This document shows, piece after piece, positions 1 to 6,681 of a stretch of 12,845 nucleotides of DNA. The position numbers were made by a program, and so were the translations under genes. Below the pieces are notes generated by a model. The model did no database searches. It saw nothing but the letters and a program-made list of their open reading frames with translations, and had not been told where the DNA came from. The stretch spans positions 1 to 12,845 of the forward strand of contig CAMZHP010000068.1 of assembly GCA_947306845.1 (NCBI GenBank). The letters are read 5' to 3'. Source of the stretch: an uncultured Prevotellaceae bacterium. Lineage in GTDB: Bacteria > Bacteroidota > Bacteroidia > Bacteroidales > Bacteroidaceae. The first letter of the stretch is position 1; each line of letters begins with the position of its first letter.

Positions 1-429
1 ACGGAGGTGCTGATGAACGGCACCAAAGAGGTGACGGATGGCAATGTGCGCAAGGACTTCCCAGGCGGCTTCCCCGGTGACACGAAAAACTGCTTCACCC
101 GTGAGGGGCGCACCCGTGCCGAGAACGCGATGTTCGACTGGTGCAGCCGTCTGCTTCACTGGCGGCAGAATAACGAGGTCATCACGAAAGGCCGTCAGAC
201 GCAGTTCATCCCCTGGAAGGGTGTCTATGTCGTGGCACGTCAGTATGCTGGCCGCAAGGTGATGACCATCATCAACGGCACCAACGCACCCGCCGCCATG
301 GAGGTGAAACGTTATGCGGAGGTCATCGGCTCTGCTGAACGTGGTACTGACATCACCACTGGCCGCACTGTCCGCCTCGACAAGGATGTGATTCTCCGTC
401 CCCGCCAGACCATGGTGGTGGAGTTGTAA
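1..429 (+). CDS. GH13 alpha-amylase/neopullulanase-type enzyme, C-terminal part (5' end outside window)
   Basis: Reading frame open from the first base to TAA at 427-429, giving the last 142 residues; the 5' part and any signal peptide lie outside the window. The fragment starts just before an NGTK...DFPGGFPGD stretch, followed by an L-hW-R-nnEVI-KG segment, a GVYVVARQ strand and a VMTIINGT strand. I recognise this as the end of the barrel plus the C-terminal beta-sandwich of SusA-type GH13 enzymes (neopullulanase/cyclomaltodextrinase), which hydrolyse maltodextrins and pullulan. The catalytic Asp/Glu/Asp residues lie upstream, so activity cannot be judged here. The GTG at 7 and ATG at 13 are internal codons, not starts. 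The trp promoter follows about 94 nt downstream, so this gene ends its own unit. The family is fairly sure; the exact specificity is not. Confidence 0.82.
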   Translation, partial: TEVLMNGTKEVTDGNVRKDFPGGFPGDTKNCFTREGRTRAENAMFDWCSRLLHWRQNNEVITKGRQTQFIPWKGVYVVARQYAGRKVMTIINGTNAPAAMEVKRYAEVIGSAERGTDITTGRTVRLDKDVILRPRQTMVVEL

Positions 430-522
430 TGGCATTTCATTGATGAAGTGTAATGCAATGGTTTGCGTTTTGGTATTTTTTATAGAATTTCTATTTCATT
501 TTTAAACAAAATTGAAGAAATA

Positions 523-554
523 TTTGGCAGTTTGAAGGAAACTTTCTACTTTTG
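523..554 (+). promoter_or_regulatory. Bacteroidetes-type promoter of the trp operon
   Basis: TTTG at 523-526, a 20-nt spacer, then TACTTTTG at 547-554. This matches the Bacteroidetes sigma-ABfr consensus (TTTG, 19-21 nt, TAnnTTTG) in every fixed position. A second TTTG at 531-534 is too close to be the -33 element. Transcription would be expected to start near 560-562, about 25 nt before the leader-peptide ATG and about 160 nt before the leader terminator. The start point is inferred. Confidence 0.8.
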
Positions 555-585
555 CTGCCGAAAAGTTACAAAAACAACATAGAGC

Positions 586-642
586 ATGATTAGATTTGCA
601 AATTTCTGGTGGTGGCACAACTCAAGATTCGGAAGATCGTGA
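586..642 (+). CDS. trpL: trp operon leader peptide with three consecutive Trp codons
   Basis: An 18-codon frame, ATG 586 to TGA 640-642, reading MIRFANFWWWHNSRFGRS. The three adjacent TGG codons (607-615) are the signature of a regulatory leader peptide: its translation reports the supply of charged tRNA-Trp. It lies between the trp promoter and a strong intrinsic terminator that precedes trpB. When Trp is scarce the ribosome should stall at codons 8-10, and its footprint would cover the 5' arm of the leader hairpin (608-616). When Trp is plentiful it reaches the stop at 640-642. There is no clear Shine-Dalgarno sequence; AACAACATAGAGC precedes the ATG, as is usual in Bacteroidetes. The peptide itself probably has no other function. 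Confidence 0.9.
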   Translation: MIRFANFWWWHNSRFGRS

Positions 643-660
643 GAAGATAGCCGCGTACCT
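608..660 (+). promoter_or_regulatory. Leader hairpin (segments 1:2) of the trp attenuator
   Basis: By hand pairing, the Trp-codon tract 608-616 (GGUGGUGGC) can pair with 650-659 (GCCGCGUACC): five pairs including one G-U, a small internal loop, then three pairs. Inside it sits a second stem, 621-628 with 636-643 (CUCA/UGAG and GAU/AUC around one mismatch), spanning the leader stop codon. A ribosome stalled on the Trp codons would break the outer stem and free 650-660. The best antiterminator pairing I can find is 651-660 with 688-697, the 5' arm of the terminator; it is weak (about eight pairs, two of them G-U, with a 2x2 loop). The 1:2 stem is plausible and the 2:3 pairing is tentative. Confidence 0.5.
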
Positions 661-682
661 ATAAAATTAGCAAAAAAAGATA

Positions 683-725
683 CTGAGAGGCCTGTCGTTC
701 TTGCGACGGGCCTCTCAGATTTTTT
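683..725 (+). terminator. Intrinsic terminator of the trp attenuator
   Basis: A 15-bp stem, CTGAGAGGCCTGTCG (683-697) with CGACGGGCCTCTCAG (704-718), with one T-G wobble and a 6-nt loop TTCTTG. It is followed by A and a run of six T (720-725). It lies between the leader peptide stop and trpB (ATG 779), so it must be bypassed for the trp genes to be transcribed. This is the termination hairpin (segments 3:4) of the attenuator. Confidence 0.93.
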
Positions 726-778
726 AAGAAAACATAAGGTTAATCAATTGGAGTATTCATCAAAGAACAATTAGATAT

Positions 779-1984
779 ATGAGCAATTATCAAGCAGACA
801 AAAATGGTTTTTATGGAGAGTTCGGAGGGGCTTACGTTCCTGAGATTCTCTACAAGTGCGTGCATGATCTGCAGGAGGCTTATCTGCCGATTATCGAGAG
901 CGAGGAGTTCAAGGCGGAGTATCATGCGCTGCTGAGGGATTATGTGGGTCGCCCGTCGCCACTCTATTATGCCAGGCGGATGAGTGAGAAGTATGGCTGT
1001 CAGCTGTATCTGAAACGCGAGGACCTGAACCACACAGGTGCTCACAAGATCAACAACACCATCGGACAGATCCTGTTGGCCCAGAAGATGGGCAAGACGA
1101 GGATCACCTGTGAGACGGGTGCCGGTCAGCATGGTGTGGCCACGGCCACGGTATGTGCGCTGATGAACATGAAGTGTGAGGTGTTCATGGGGGCAACGGA
1201 TGTGGAGCGCCAGCACACGAATGTGGAGCGGATGAAGATGCTGGGTGCCGAGGTGCATCCCGTGAGGACAGGCAACATGACACTCAGCGATGCCTGTTCT
1301 GAGGCAATCCGCGACTGGTGCTGTCATCCCAGTGACACCTATTATCTGGTAGGCTCGACGATGGGTCCTCATCCTTATCCCGACTTGGTGGCACGGATGC
1401 AGAGCGTGATCTCTGAGGAAATCAAGGAACAATTACAAGAAAAGGTGGGCCGCGACTATCCTGACTATCTTGTCGCCTGCATCGGTGGCGGAAGCAATGC
1501 CGCTGGCACTATCTATCACTATATGGATGATGAGCGCGTGAAGATCGTGCTGGCGGAAGCAGGCGGTCATGGCTGGGATACGGATTACACGGCAGCTACT
1601 ATCCATCGTGGCACGGTTGGAATTCTGCATGGTGCGAAAATGCTGGTGATGCAGGATGAGGACGGACAGATACAGGAGGCCTTTACCATTTCTGCCGGTC
1701 TCGACTATCCTGGTGTGGGTCCGATGCACTGCAACATGGCGAAGCAAGGCCGCACGCAGGTGCTGAGCATCAACGATGATGAGGCCATCTATGGAGGGTA
1801 TGAACTGACGCGCATGGAGGGTATCATTCCTGCTATCGAGAGTGCCCATGCCATCGCGGCATTGTCCAAACTATCTTTCAAACCCTCTGATGTGGTGGTG
1901 CTGACCGTCAGCGGCAGGGGCGACAAGGATGTGCAAACTTATCTGAACAACAAACAAATGGCAAAGGAATATGGAAACTTTTAA
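779..1984 (+). CDS. trpB: Tryptophan synthase beta subunit
   Basis: 401 residues, the usual TrpB length. PLP-dependent enzyme that condenses indole with L-serine to give tryptophan, in an alpha2-beta2 complex with TrpA. Visible motifs: HTGAHKIN with the Schiff-base lysine at Lys90, CETGAGQHG with the catalytic glutamate at Glu112, and the PLP phosphate-binding loop GGGSNA at 236-241. The LNHTGAHK and ETGAGQHG forms place it in the TrpB1 type that works with TrpA, not the stand-alone TrpB2 type. The start ATG follows an A/T-rich stretch without a Shine-Dalgarno. It is the first structural gene, 53 nt after the attenuator T-run. As usual in Bacteroidetes it sits at the head of the operon, far from trpA, which is last. 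It overlaps trpE by 14 nt. Confidence 0.98.
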   Translation: MSNYQADKNGFYGEFGGAYVPEILYKCVHDLQEAYLPIIESEEFKAEYHALLRDYVGRPSPLYYARRMSEKYGCQLYLKREDLNHTGAHKINNTIGQILLAQKMGKTRITCETGAGQHGVATATVCALMNMKCEVFMGATDVERQHTNVERMKMLGAEVHPVRTGNMTLSDACSEAIRDWCCHPSDTYYLVGSTMGPHPYPDLVARMQSVISEEIKEQLQEKVGRDYPDYLVACIGGGSNAAGTIYHYMDDERVKIVLAEAGGHGWDTDYTAATIHRGTVGILHGAKMLVMQDEDGQIQEAFTISAGLDYPGVGPMHCNMAKQGRTQVLSINDDEAIYGGYELTRMEGIIPAIESAHAIAALSKLSFKPSDVVVLTVSGRGDKDVQTYLNNKQMAKEYGNF

Positions 1985-3380
1985 ATATGTGACTGCCAGC
2001 AAGACCATTCTGGCAGACTTGTACACGCCGGTGGGAGTGTATATGCGGCTGAGAGATCTCTATCCGCAGAGTGCGCTGATGGAGAGCTCTGACTATCATG
2101 ATGCCAACAACTCTCGGTCGTTTATTGGCATCAACCCTGTCGCCAGTGTGGCCATCGGACACGGAGAGGCCATCATCAGTTATCCTGATGGCAGCAGTGT
2201 GCGGCGGGAGGTGAACAGGGACTACCGCTCGGACAAGGCCATCCATGAACTTATCGACCGTATCGAAGTCTCAGGTGACGATGCTGGCGTGTGTGGACTC
2301 TTCGGCTATACGAGTTTCAATGCCGTCCGCTATTTCGAGGATATCGACGTGAAGGATGAGACACAGGAGAAAAACGATGCGCCGGATGTGCTCTATATTC
2401 TTTATAAGAACGTGATTGTGTTCGACCATCACAACAACATGCTCAAGGTGGTGAGTCTCTCGGAGGTTTCGGAGGATTCTGGAAAATCTGATATTTCCTT
2501 CATCCTCAAGGCGATGAACAAAGCCAATGTGCAGCCTTATGACTTCCATCCAGTCGGTGATGTCAGGAGCACGCTGACTGACGATGAGCACCGGGAGAAT
2601 ATCCGCCGGGGCATCCGGCACTGCCTGCGTGGTGATGTGTTTCAGATTGTTTTGAGCAGACGTTTCATCCAGAAATACGAGGGCGATGATTTCAAACTCT
2701 ACCGTGCGCTGAGAAGCATCAATCCCTCGCCTTATCTCTTTTACTTCGACTTTGGCGGTTTCCGCATTTTCGGTTCCTCGCCTGAGACGCATTGCAGGAT
2801 AGAGGGACGGAAGGCTTATATCGACCCCATCGCGGGTACCACGAAGCGTACCGGTGATGAAGAGGCTGACCGCCAGGGAGCGGAATACCTTCGCAACGAT
2901 CCCAAGGAGAATGCTGAGCATGTGATGCTGGTGGACCTGGCACGTAATGACCTGAGCCGCAACTGCCATGATGTGAAGGTTGACTTTTACAAAGACCTGC
3001 AGTATTATTCCCATGTCATTCATCTGGTGTCGAGAGTGTCAGGCGAACTTGATCAGAATGCCGACCCCATCAAGGCATTTATTGACACCTTCCCTGCTGG
3101 TACGTTGAGCGGTGCGCCTAAGGTTCGTGCCATGCAGTTGATATCTGAGTACGAACCTCACAACCGTGGCGCTTATGGCGGTTGCATCGGCATCATTGGT
3201 CTGGACGGTTCTCTGAATCAGGCCATCACCATCCGCACGTTTGTCTCCCGCAATGGTGAACTGTGGTTCCAGGCTGGTGGCGGCATTGTGGCCAAGAGCA
3301 ATGTGGAGTATGAGTTACAGGAAGTGAATAACAAACTGGGGGCTTTGCGCAAGGCCATCCAAAAAGCGGAAACATTATGA
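1971..3380 (+). CDS. trpE: Anthranilate synthase component I
   Basis: 469 residues. Converts chorismate plus ammonia (delivered by TrpG) to anthranilate and pyruvate, the committed step of the pathway. The N-terminal domain (about 15-155) carries the feedback motif LMES at 36-39 followed ten residues later by Ser50, matching the LLES-X10-S motif through which tryptophan inhibits TrpE, so feedback sensitivity is expected. The chorismate-binding domain (about 195-465) shows GDVFQIVLSRRF (221-232), GSSPE (268-272), DPIAGT (285-290), AEHVMLVDLARND (315-327), TFPAGTLSGAPK (373-384) and QAGGGIV (434-440). PIAGT rather than PITGT is a normal variant. The ATG at 1971 lies inside the end of trpB (14-nt overlap), suggesting translational coupling; the gene overlaps trpG by 4 nt. 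Because of the sensing motif, trpE is preferred over pabB. Confidence 0.97.
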   Translation: METFKYVTASKTILADLYTPVGVYMRLRDLYPQSALMESSDYHDANNSRSFIGINPVASVAIGHGEAIISYPDGSSVRREVNRDYRSDKAIHELIDRIEVSGDDAGVCGLFGYTSFNAVRYFEDIDVKDETQEKNDAPDVLYILYKNVIVFDHHNNMLKVVSLSEVSEDSGKSDISFILKAMNKANVQPYDFHPVGDVRSTLTDDEHRENIRRGIRHCLRGDVFQIVLSRRFIQKYEGDDFKLYRALRSINPSPYLFYFDFGGFRIFGSSPETHCRIEGRKAYIDPIAGTTKRTGDEEADRQGAEYLRNDPKENAEHVMLVDLARNDLSRNCHDVKVDFYKDLQYYSHVIHLVSRVSGELDQNADPIKAFIDTFPAGTLSGAPKVRAMQLISEYEPHNRGAYGGCIGIIGLDGSLNQAITIRTFVSRNGELWFQAGGGIVAKSNVEYELQEVNNKLGALRKAIQKAETL

Positions 3381-3940
3381 AAATAGTCATCATAGACAAC
3401 TACGACTCGTTTACTTACAACCTGAGTCATTTAGTGAAGGAACTGGGCGCGGAGGTCACAGTGCTGCGTAATGACCAGTTCGAATTGTCGGACCTTGAAC
3501 CTTATGACAGAATCATTCTCTCACCTGGTCCGGGCATTCCCTCTGAGGCAGGACTGCTGCTTGATGTCATCCGTACCTATGCTGGCAAGAAACCTATCTT
3601 GGGTGTCTGCTTGGGTCATCAGGCCATCGGCGAGGTGTTTGGGGCAAAGCTGGAGAATCTCAGCGAGGTTTTTCATGGTGTGGCCACTCCTTGTCATATC
3701 ACAAAAGAGGATGTCGTCTTCAATGGCCTGCCTGCCGACATCACCATCGGCCGTTACCACTCATGGGTGGTTGCCCGGGAAGGGTTGCCCGGCTGCCTAG
3801 AGGTCATTGCAGAGAGTGATGAGGGACAAATCATGGCTCTTCGCCACAAGACACTCCCTGTCCGTGGCATCCAGTTTCATCCGGAATCAGTATTAACTCC
3901 ACAAGGAAAAACAATCATTAAAAATTTTATAGAATCATGA
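3377..3940 (+). CDS. trpG: Anthranilate synthase component II (glutamine amidotransferase)
   Basis: 187 residues, a stand-alone class I glutamine amidotransferase not fused to TrpD. It releases ammonia from glutamine and channels it to TrpE. The triad is visible: Cys78 in LGVCLGHQ, His168 and Glu170 in GIQFHPES. NYDSFTYNL (8-16), SPGPGIP (49-55) and GRYHSW (125-130) are typical of the TrpG/PabA group. The ATG overlaps the trpE stop by 4 nt, and its own stop overlaps the trpD ATG by 4 nt, pointing to coupled translation. It could also serve a PabB elsewhere in the genome (an amphibolic TrpG/PabA); the sequence cannot decide that. Confidence 0.97.
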   Translation: MKIVIIDNYDSFTYNLSHLVKELGAEVTVLRNDQFELSDLEPYDRIILSPGPGIPSEAGLLLDVIRTYAGKKPILGVCLGHQAIGEVFGAKLENLSEVFHGVATPCHITKEDVVFNGLPADITIGRYHSWVVAREGLPGCLEVIAESDEGQIMALRHKTLPVRGIQFHPESVLTPQGKTIIKNFIES

Positions 3941-4935
3941 AAGAGATTTTGGCCAAATTGCTCAATCACGAGGAACTGACTCGTGAAGAGATGAAATCTA
4001 TCCTGGTGGGCATTACCCACAGTGAATACCCCAATGAGCAGATCACGGCGCTGCTCACCTGCCTGCAGATGCGGGGCGTGACCGTAGAAGAATTGTTGGG
4101 CTTCCGCGACGGCATCTTGGAGACGGGTGTGCCTGTCCCTCTGGACTGCGACCGCTACATCGATGTCGTAGGCACTGGCGGCGACCGCAAGAACACGTTC
4201 AATATATCCACGACATCTTGTTTCGTGATTGCAGGAGCGGGCTATAAGGTAGCCAAGCACGGCAATTACGCAGCGACATCTACCAGCGGGGCATCCAATG
4301 TCATCGCCCAGCATGGGGTGAAGTTCACGGACAATCTGGATCAGCTGAACCGCTGCATGGATCAGGCAGGTATCGTCTATCTGCACGCCCAACTCTTTGC
4401 CAAGGCCATGAAATTTGTTGGTCCCATCCGCAAGGCATTGCCTTTCCCCACGATATTCAACTTGCTGGGTCCATTGGTCAATCCCAGTCAGCCCAGTTGT
4501 CAGTTGTTGGGTGTGGCCAATCTCGACCAGATGCGGCTCTACAACAGTGTGTATCAGAAATTGGGCATCGACTATGGCATCGTGAACAGCATCGATGGCT
4601 ATGATGAAATCTCGCTGACAGGTGATTTCAAGGTGACTACCAACAGTTACGAGCGCATCTTCCGTCCGCAGGACCTCGGGTTCGAGTGCGCGAAGCCAGA
4701 AGAACTGGTGGCTGGTGCCACGGAGGAAGAGGCCAAGGAGATCTTCGACGCCGTGCTGGAGAACCGTGCGCTGCCTGCTCAGAAGAATATCGTGCTGGCC
4801 AATGCGGGCTTTGGCATCCAGGTGTTGGAGAAGGGACAGAAGAGCATCGGGGAGTGTATTGAAATCGCCCGCGAGAGCATTGACAGCGGTGCCGCGCTGA
4901 GCACCTTTAAGAAATTCGTGGAACTGAATTCATAG
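3937..4935 (+). CDS. trpD: Anthranilate phosphoribosyltransferase
   Basis: 332 residues, normal for monofunctional TrpD. Transfers the phosphoribosyl group of PRPP to anthranilate. The N-terminal helical domain (about 1-65) is followed by the PRPP-binding VGTGGD loop (78-83), NIST (89-92), KHGN (107-110), the RKALPFPTIFNLLGPLVNP segment (165-183) and the metal-binding Asp-Glu pair DE at 223-224. The residue after KHGN is Tyr rather than the Arg of many TrpD proteins. The 4-nt overlap with trpG and the 3-nt gap to trpC place it firmly in the operon. Confidence 0.97.
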   Translation: MKEILAKLLNHEELTREEMKSILVGITHSEYPNEQITALLTCLQMRGVTVEELLGFRDGILETGVPVPLDCDRYIDVVGTGGDRKNTFNISTTSCFVIAGAGYKVAKHGNYAATSTSGASNVIAQHGVKFTDNLDQLNRCMDQAGIVYLHAQLFAKAMKFVGPIRKALPFPTIFNLLGPLVNPSQPSCQLLGVANLDQMRLYNSVYQKLGIDYGIVNSIDGYDEISLTGDFKVTTNSYERIFRPQDLGFECAKPEELVAGATEEEAKEIFDAVLENRALPAQKNIVLANAGFGIQVLEKGQKSIGECIEIARESIDSGAALSTFKKFVELNS

Positions 4936-4938
4936 GCT

Positions 4939-5685
4939 ATGGATATCCTGGAAAAAATCATCGCCACCAAACGAGAGGAGATAGAGTTACTCTGTGCGCC
5001 CAAATCATCCTTGCGTGAGGCCTTGCTGCGGAGCGAGACGGGCATCATCGCGGAGTTCAAGCGCCGCTCTCCCTCGAAGGGTTGGATCAAGGAGGAGGGT
5101 AGGGCAGACATCATTCCGCTTTGTTATCAGCAGAACGGTGCAGCTGCCCTCAGCATCCTCACCGATGAGCACTACTTTGGCGGTTCTGACGACTTCATCC
5201 GTCAGGCTCGCCAAAGCGGTGTCACCCTGCCCATCCTTTACAAGAACTTTGTCATCGATGAAGCGCAACTCTATGCTGCAGCGCTCTGTGGGGCCTCCGC
5301 CGTGTTGCTCATTGCAGCCTGCCTCTCTAAAAACGATTGCAAGACACTCCTGAACAAGGCCCATGAGTTGGGCATGGAGGTGCTCCTTGAAATGCATTCG
5401 GAGCAAGAGTTGGAATATGCCGAACTCGAACCGGATCTCTGCGGCATCAACAACCGCAACCTCGGCTCATTTGTCACCGATGTGGAGAACAGTTTCCGTC
5501 TAGCAGAACTGCTGCCCAAGGATGCGGTAAAAGTCAGTGAGAGCGGCATCAGCAACCCTCAGACGGTCAAGGCGCTCCGCTCAGCTGGCTTCCGTGGCTT
5601 CCTGATTGGCGAGAACTTCATGAAGGCAAGTCATCCCGGCGAAGCATTGCATGATTTTATTTCAGAATTAAGAATTAAGGACTAA
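4939..5685 (+). CDS. trpC: Indole-3-glycerol phosphate synthase, 3' end formed by a repeat array
   Basis: 248 residues, a monofunctional (beta/alpha)8 enzyme converting CdRP to indole-3-glycerol phosphate. Catalytic residues by family comparison: Glu39 and Lys41 in AEFKRRSPSKG, Lys102 in PILYKNF, Glu151 in VLLEMHSEQE, the Asn in GINNRNL (169-175), and the phosphate-binding SESGIS (200-205). No TrpF domain follows, so it is not a TrpC-TrpF fusion. The start ATG is 3 nt after the trpD stop. Oddity: the last six codons (ELRIKD, 5665-5682) and the TAA (5683-5685) lie wholly inside the heptanucleotide array beginning at 5664, so the original 3' end appears to have been replaced. The catalytic core is complete, so the enzyme should still work. 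Confidence 0.96.
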   Translation: MDILEKIIATKREEIELLCAPKSSLREALLRSETGIIAEFKRRSPSKGWIKEEGRADIIPLCYQQNGAAALSILTDEHYFGGSDDFIRQARQSGVTLPILYKNFVIDEAQLYAAALCGASAVLLIAACLSKNDCKTLLNKAHELGMEVLLEMHSEQELEYAELEPDLCGINNRNLGSFVTDVENSFRLAELLPKDAVKVSESGISNPQTVKALRSAGFRGFLIGENFMKASHPGEALHDFISELRIKD

Positions 5686-5733
5686 GGATTAAGAATTTAG
5701 GATTAAGGATTAAGGATTAAGGATTAAGAATTA
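5664..5733 (+). repeat. Heptanucleotide array, copy 1 (10 units, AGRATTA)
   Basis: Ten units of 7 nt in unbroken register. Six read AGGATTA or its variant AGGACTA, and four read AGAATTA or AGAATTT. The first three units lie within trpC and provide its last codons and stop. The array ends in AGAATTATGATTAC (5727-5740), a 14-mer found identically at the end of the second array (10707-10720). Confidence 0.95.
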
Positions 5734-5814
5734 TGATTACTCCTGCTTGTCATCTTCTGTATGTCGCTGTACCACAGCGACCCCTTATATGGCCTACCAC
5801 GACAAGCAAATCAT
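5733..5814. repeat. Nested palindrome, copy 1, bounded by ATGATT/AATCAT
   Basis: Outer arms ATGATT (5733-5738) and AATCAT (5809-5814). Directly inside them are TGCTTGTC (5744-5751) and GACAAGCA (5801-5808), with a 5-nt bulge ACTCC on the left side only. At the centre is a perfect 8-bp hairpin GTCGCTGT (5763-5770) / ACAGCGAC (5774-5781) with a 3-nt loop. All three arm pairs are exact complements. No T-run follows, so it is a poor terminator candidate on the plus strand. No credible ORF was seen; the frame from 5733 encodes about 30 residues with no TrpF likeness. Confidence 0.85.
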
Positions 5815-5820
5815 TTGTCT

Positions 5821-5852
5821 AAACTCCCAAACTCCTAGACTCCTAAACTCCC
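5821..5852 (+). repeat. Octanucleotide array (4 units, AAACTCCY)
   Basis: Four tandem 8-mers: AAACTCCC, AAACTCCT, AGACTCCT, AAACTCCC. The array begins 6 nt after the palindrome and ends 17 nt before the trpA ATG, so it forms most of the trpA upstream region. It could affect trpA translation or RNA stability; no promoter consensus was found in it. Confidence 0.85.
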
Positions 5853-5869
5853 CCAAAAAACTTATAAAT

Positions 5870-6646
5870 ATGAACAAGATCAACCAACTATTTGCCAATA
5901 CAAAGGACAAAAAACTCCTTTCATTATATTTTTGTGCTGGAAGCCCCACGCTCGAAAGCACCGGTGATGTGATTCTCGCCATGCAGCGTCGTGGCATTGC
6001 TATGATAGAGGTGGGAATTCCCTTCAGCGACCCGCTTGCTGATGGTCCCGTTATTCAGAGCGCTGCCACGAAAGCCCTGAAAAACGGCATGAATCTCAGA
6101 ACGCTCTTTTCCCAGTTAAAGGCTATCAAGGACCAGGTGGAGATCCCATTAGTGCTGATGGGATATCTGAACCCCATTCTGCATTATGGTATAGAGGCCT
6201 TTTGCCAAAGTTGTGTGGAGGCAGGTGTTAGCGGTGCCATCATTCCCGACCTTCCCTTTGATGATTATCTGACCATCGTGAAACCTGTCGCTGACCGATA
6301 TGACCTGCGCATCATCATGCTCATCACGCCGGAGACCAGCGAGGAGCGCATCCGCTTCATCGATGACAACACCGATGGCTTCATCTATATGGTCAGTTCG
6401 GCCTCCGTCACGGGTACCCAGAAGAGTTTCGACGAACAAAAACAGGAGTATTTCCGCCGCATCAATGCAATGAACTTGCGCAACCCCCGCATGATAGGTT
6501 TTGGCATCTCCAATGCTCAGACCCTCAGGGCTGCTCAGGACAATGCCGCCGGTGCCATCATCGGCTCCAAGTTTGTCTCTCTATTGGACGATGCAAATGG
6601 CAATGCCGATGCCGCCCTCGACAAACTGTTCGAAGCCTTGGCATAA
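5870..6646 (+). CDS. trpA: Tryptophan synthase alpha subunit
   Basis: 258 residues from ATG 5870, the normal TrpA length. Cleaves indole-3-glycerol phosphate to indole and glyceraldehyde-3-phosphate and passes indole to TrpB. Catalytic Glu47 lies in [10 protein letters not shown] and Asp58 in [22 protein letters not shown] (about residues 170-185) is the usual loop and phosphate-binding region. The frame stays open upstream to about 5714 through the palindrome and octamer array, but those residues are repeat-encoded and unlike TrpA, so the start at 5870 ([10 protein letters not shown]) is chosen. Unlike the other trp genes it is separated from its neighbour, by 184 nt of repeats, so coupling with trpC is lost. 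It is convergent with the GH43 gene, whose stop lies 35 nt away. Confidence 0.97.
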   Translation: MNKINQLFANTKDKKLLSLYFCAGSPTLESTGDVILAMQRRGIAMIEVGIPFSDPLADGPVIQSAATKALKNGMNLRTLFSQLKAIKDQVEIPLVLMGYLNPILHYGIEAFCQSCVEAGVSGAIIPDLPFDDYLTIVKPVADRYDLRIIMLITPETSEERIRFIDDNTDGFIYMVSSASVTGTQKSFDEQKQEYFRRINAMNLRNPRMIGFGISNAQTLRAAQDNAAGAIIGSKFVSLLDDANGNADAALDKLFEALA

Positions 6647-6681
6647 CCCCTTTTGTTCTTGCTCTCGCGCTTTCCTGTTCC

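Noticed and set aside
433..450. Hairpin just after the GH13 stop codon (CATTTCA/TGAAGTG), possible terminator.
   Set aside because: Short A/T-rich stem with a G-T pair and no T-run after it; the next T-run is about 25 nt away.
740..1432. Long minus-strand ORF (230 codons) opposite trpB, and similar ones at 2271-3023 and 3877-4392.
   Set aside because: They lie opposite well-supported genes, have no recognisable domain and show compositional bias expected of the complementary strand.
4939..5685. TrpC-TrpF fusion that would explain the missing trpF.
   Set aside because: Only one barrel of 248 residues is present, with all conserved positions belonging to TrpC.
5664..5733. CRISPR-like array.
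   Set aside because: Heptads abut with no spacers, and no cas gene is nearby.
5733..5820. Remnant of trpF.
   Set aside because: The frame from ATG 5733 gives about 30 residues with no TrpF-like motif, and other frames stop early.
5747..5869. Upstream in-frame extension of trpA from TTG 5747.
   Set aside because: The extra residues are encoded by palindrome and octamer repeat and do not resemble TrpA; ATG 5870 gives the standard length and N-terminus.
6647..6681. Bidirectional terminator between convergent trpA and GH43.
   Set aside because: Only 35 nt, and no stem of useful length could be drawn on either strand.
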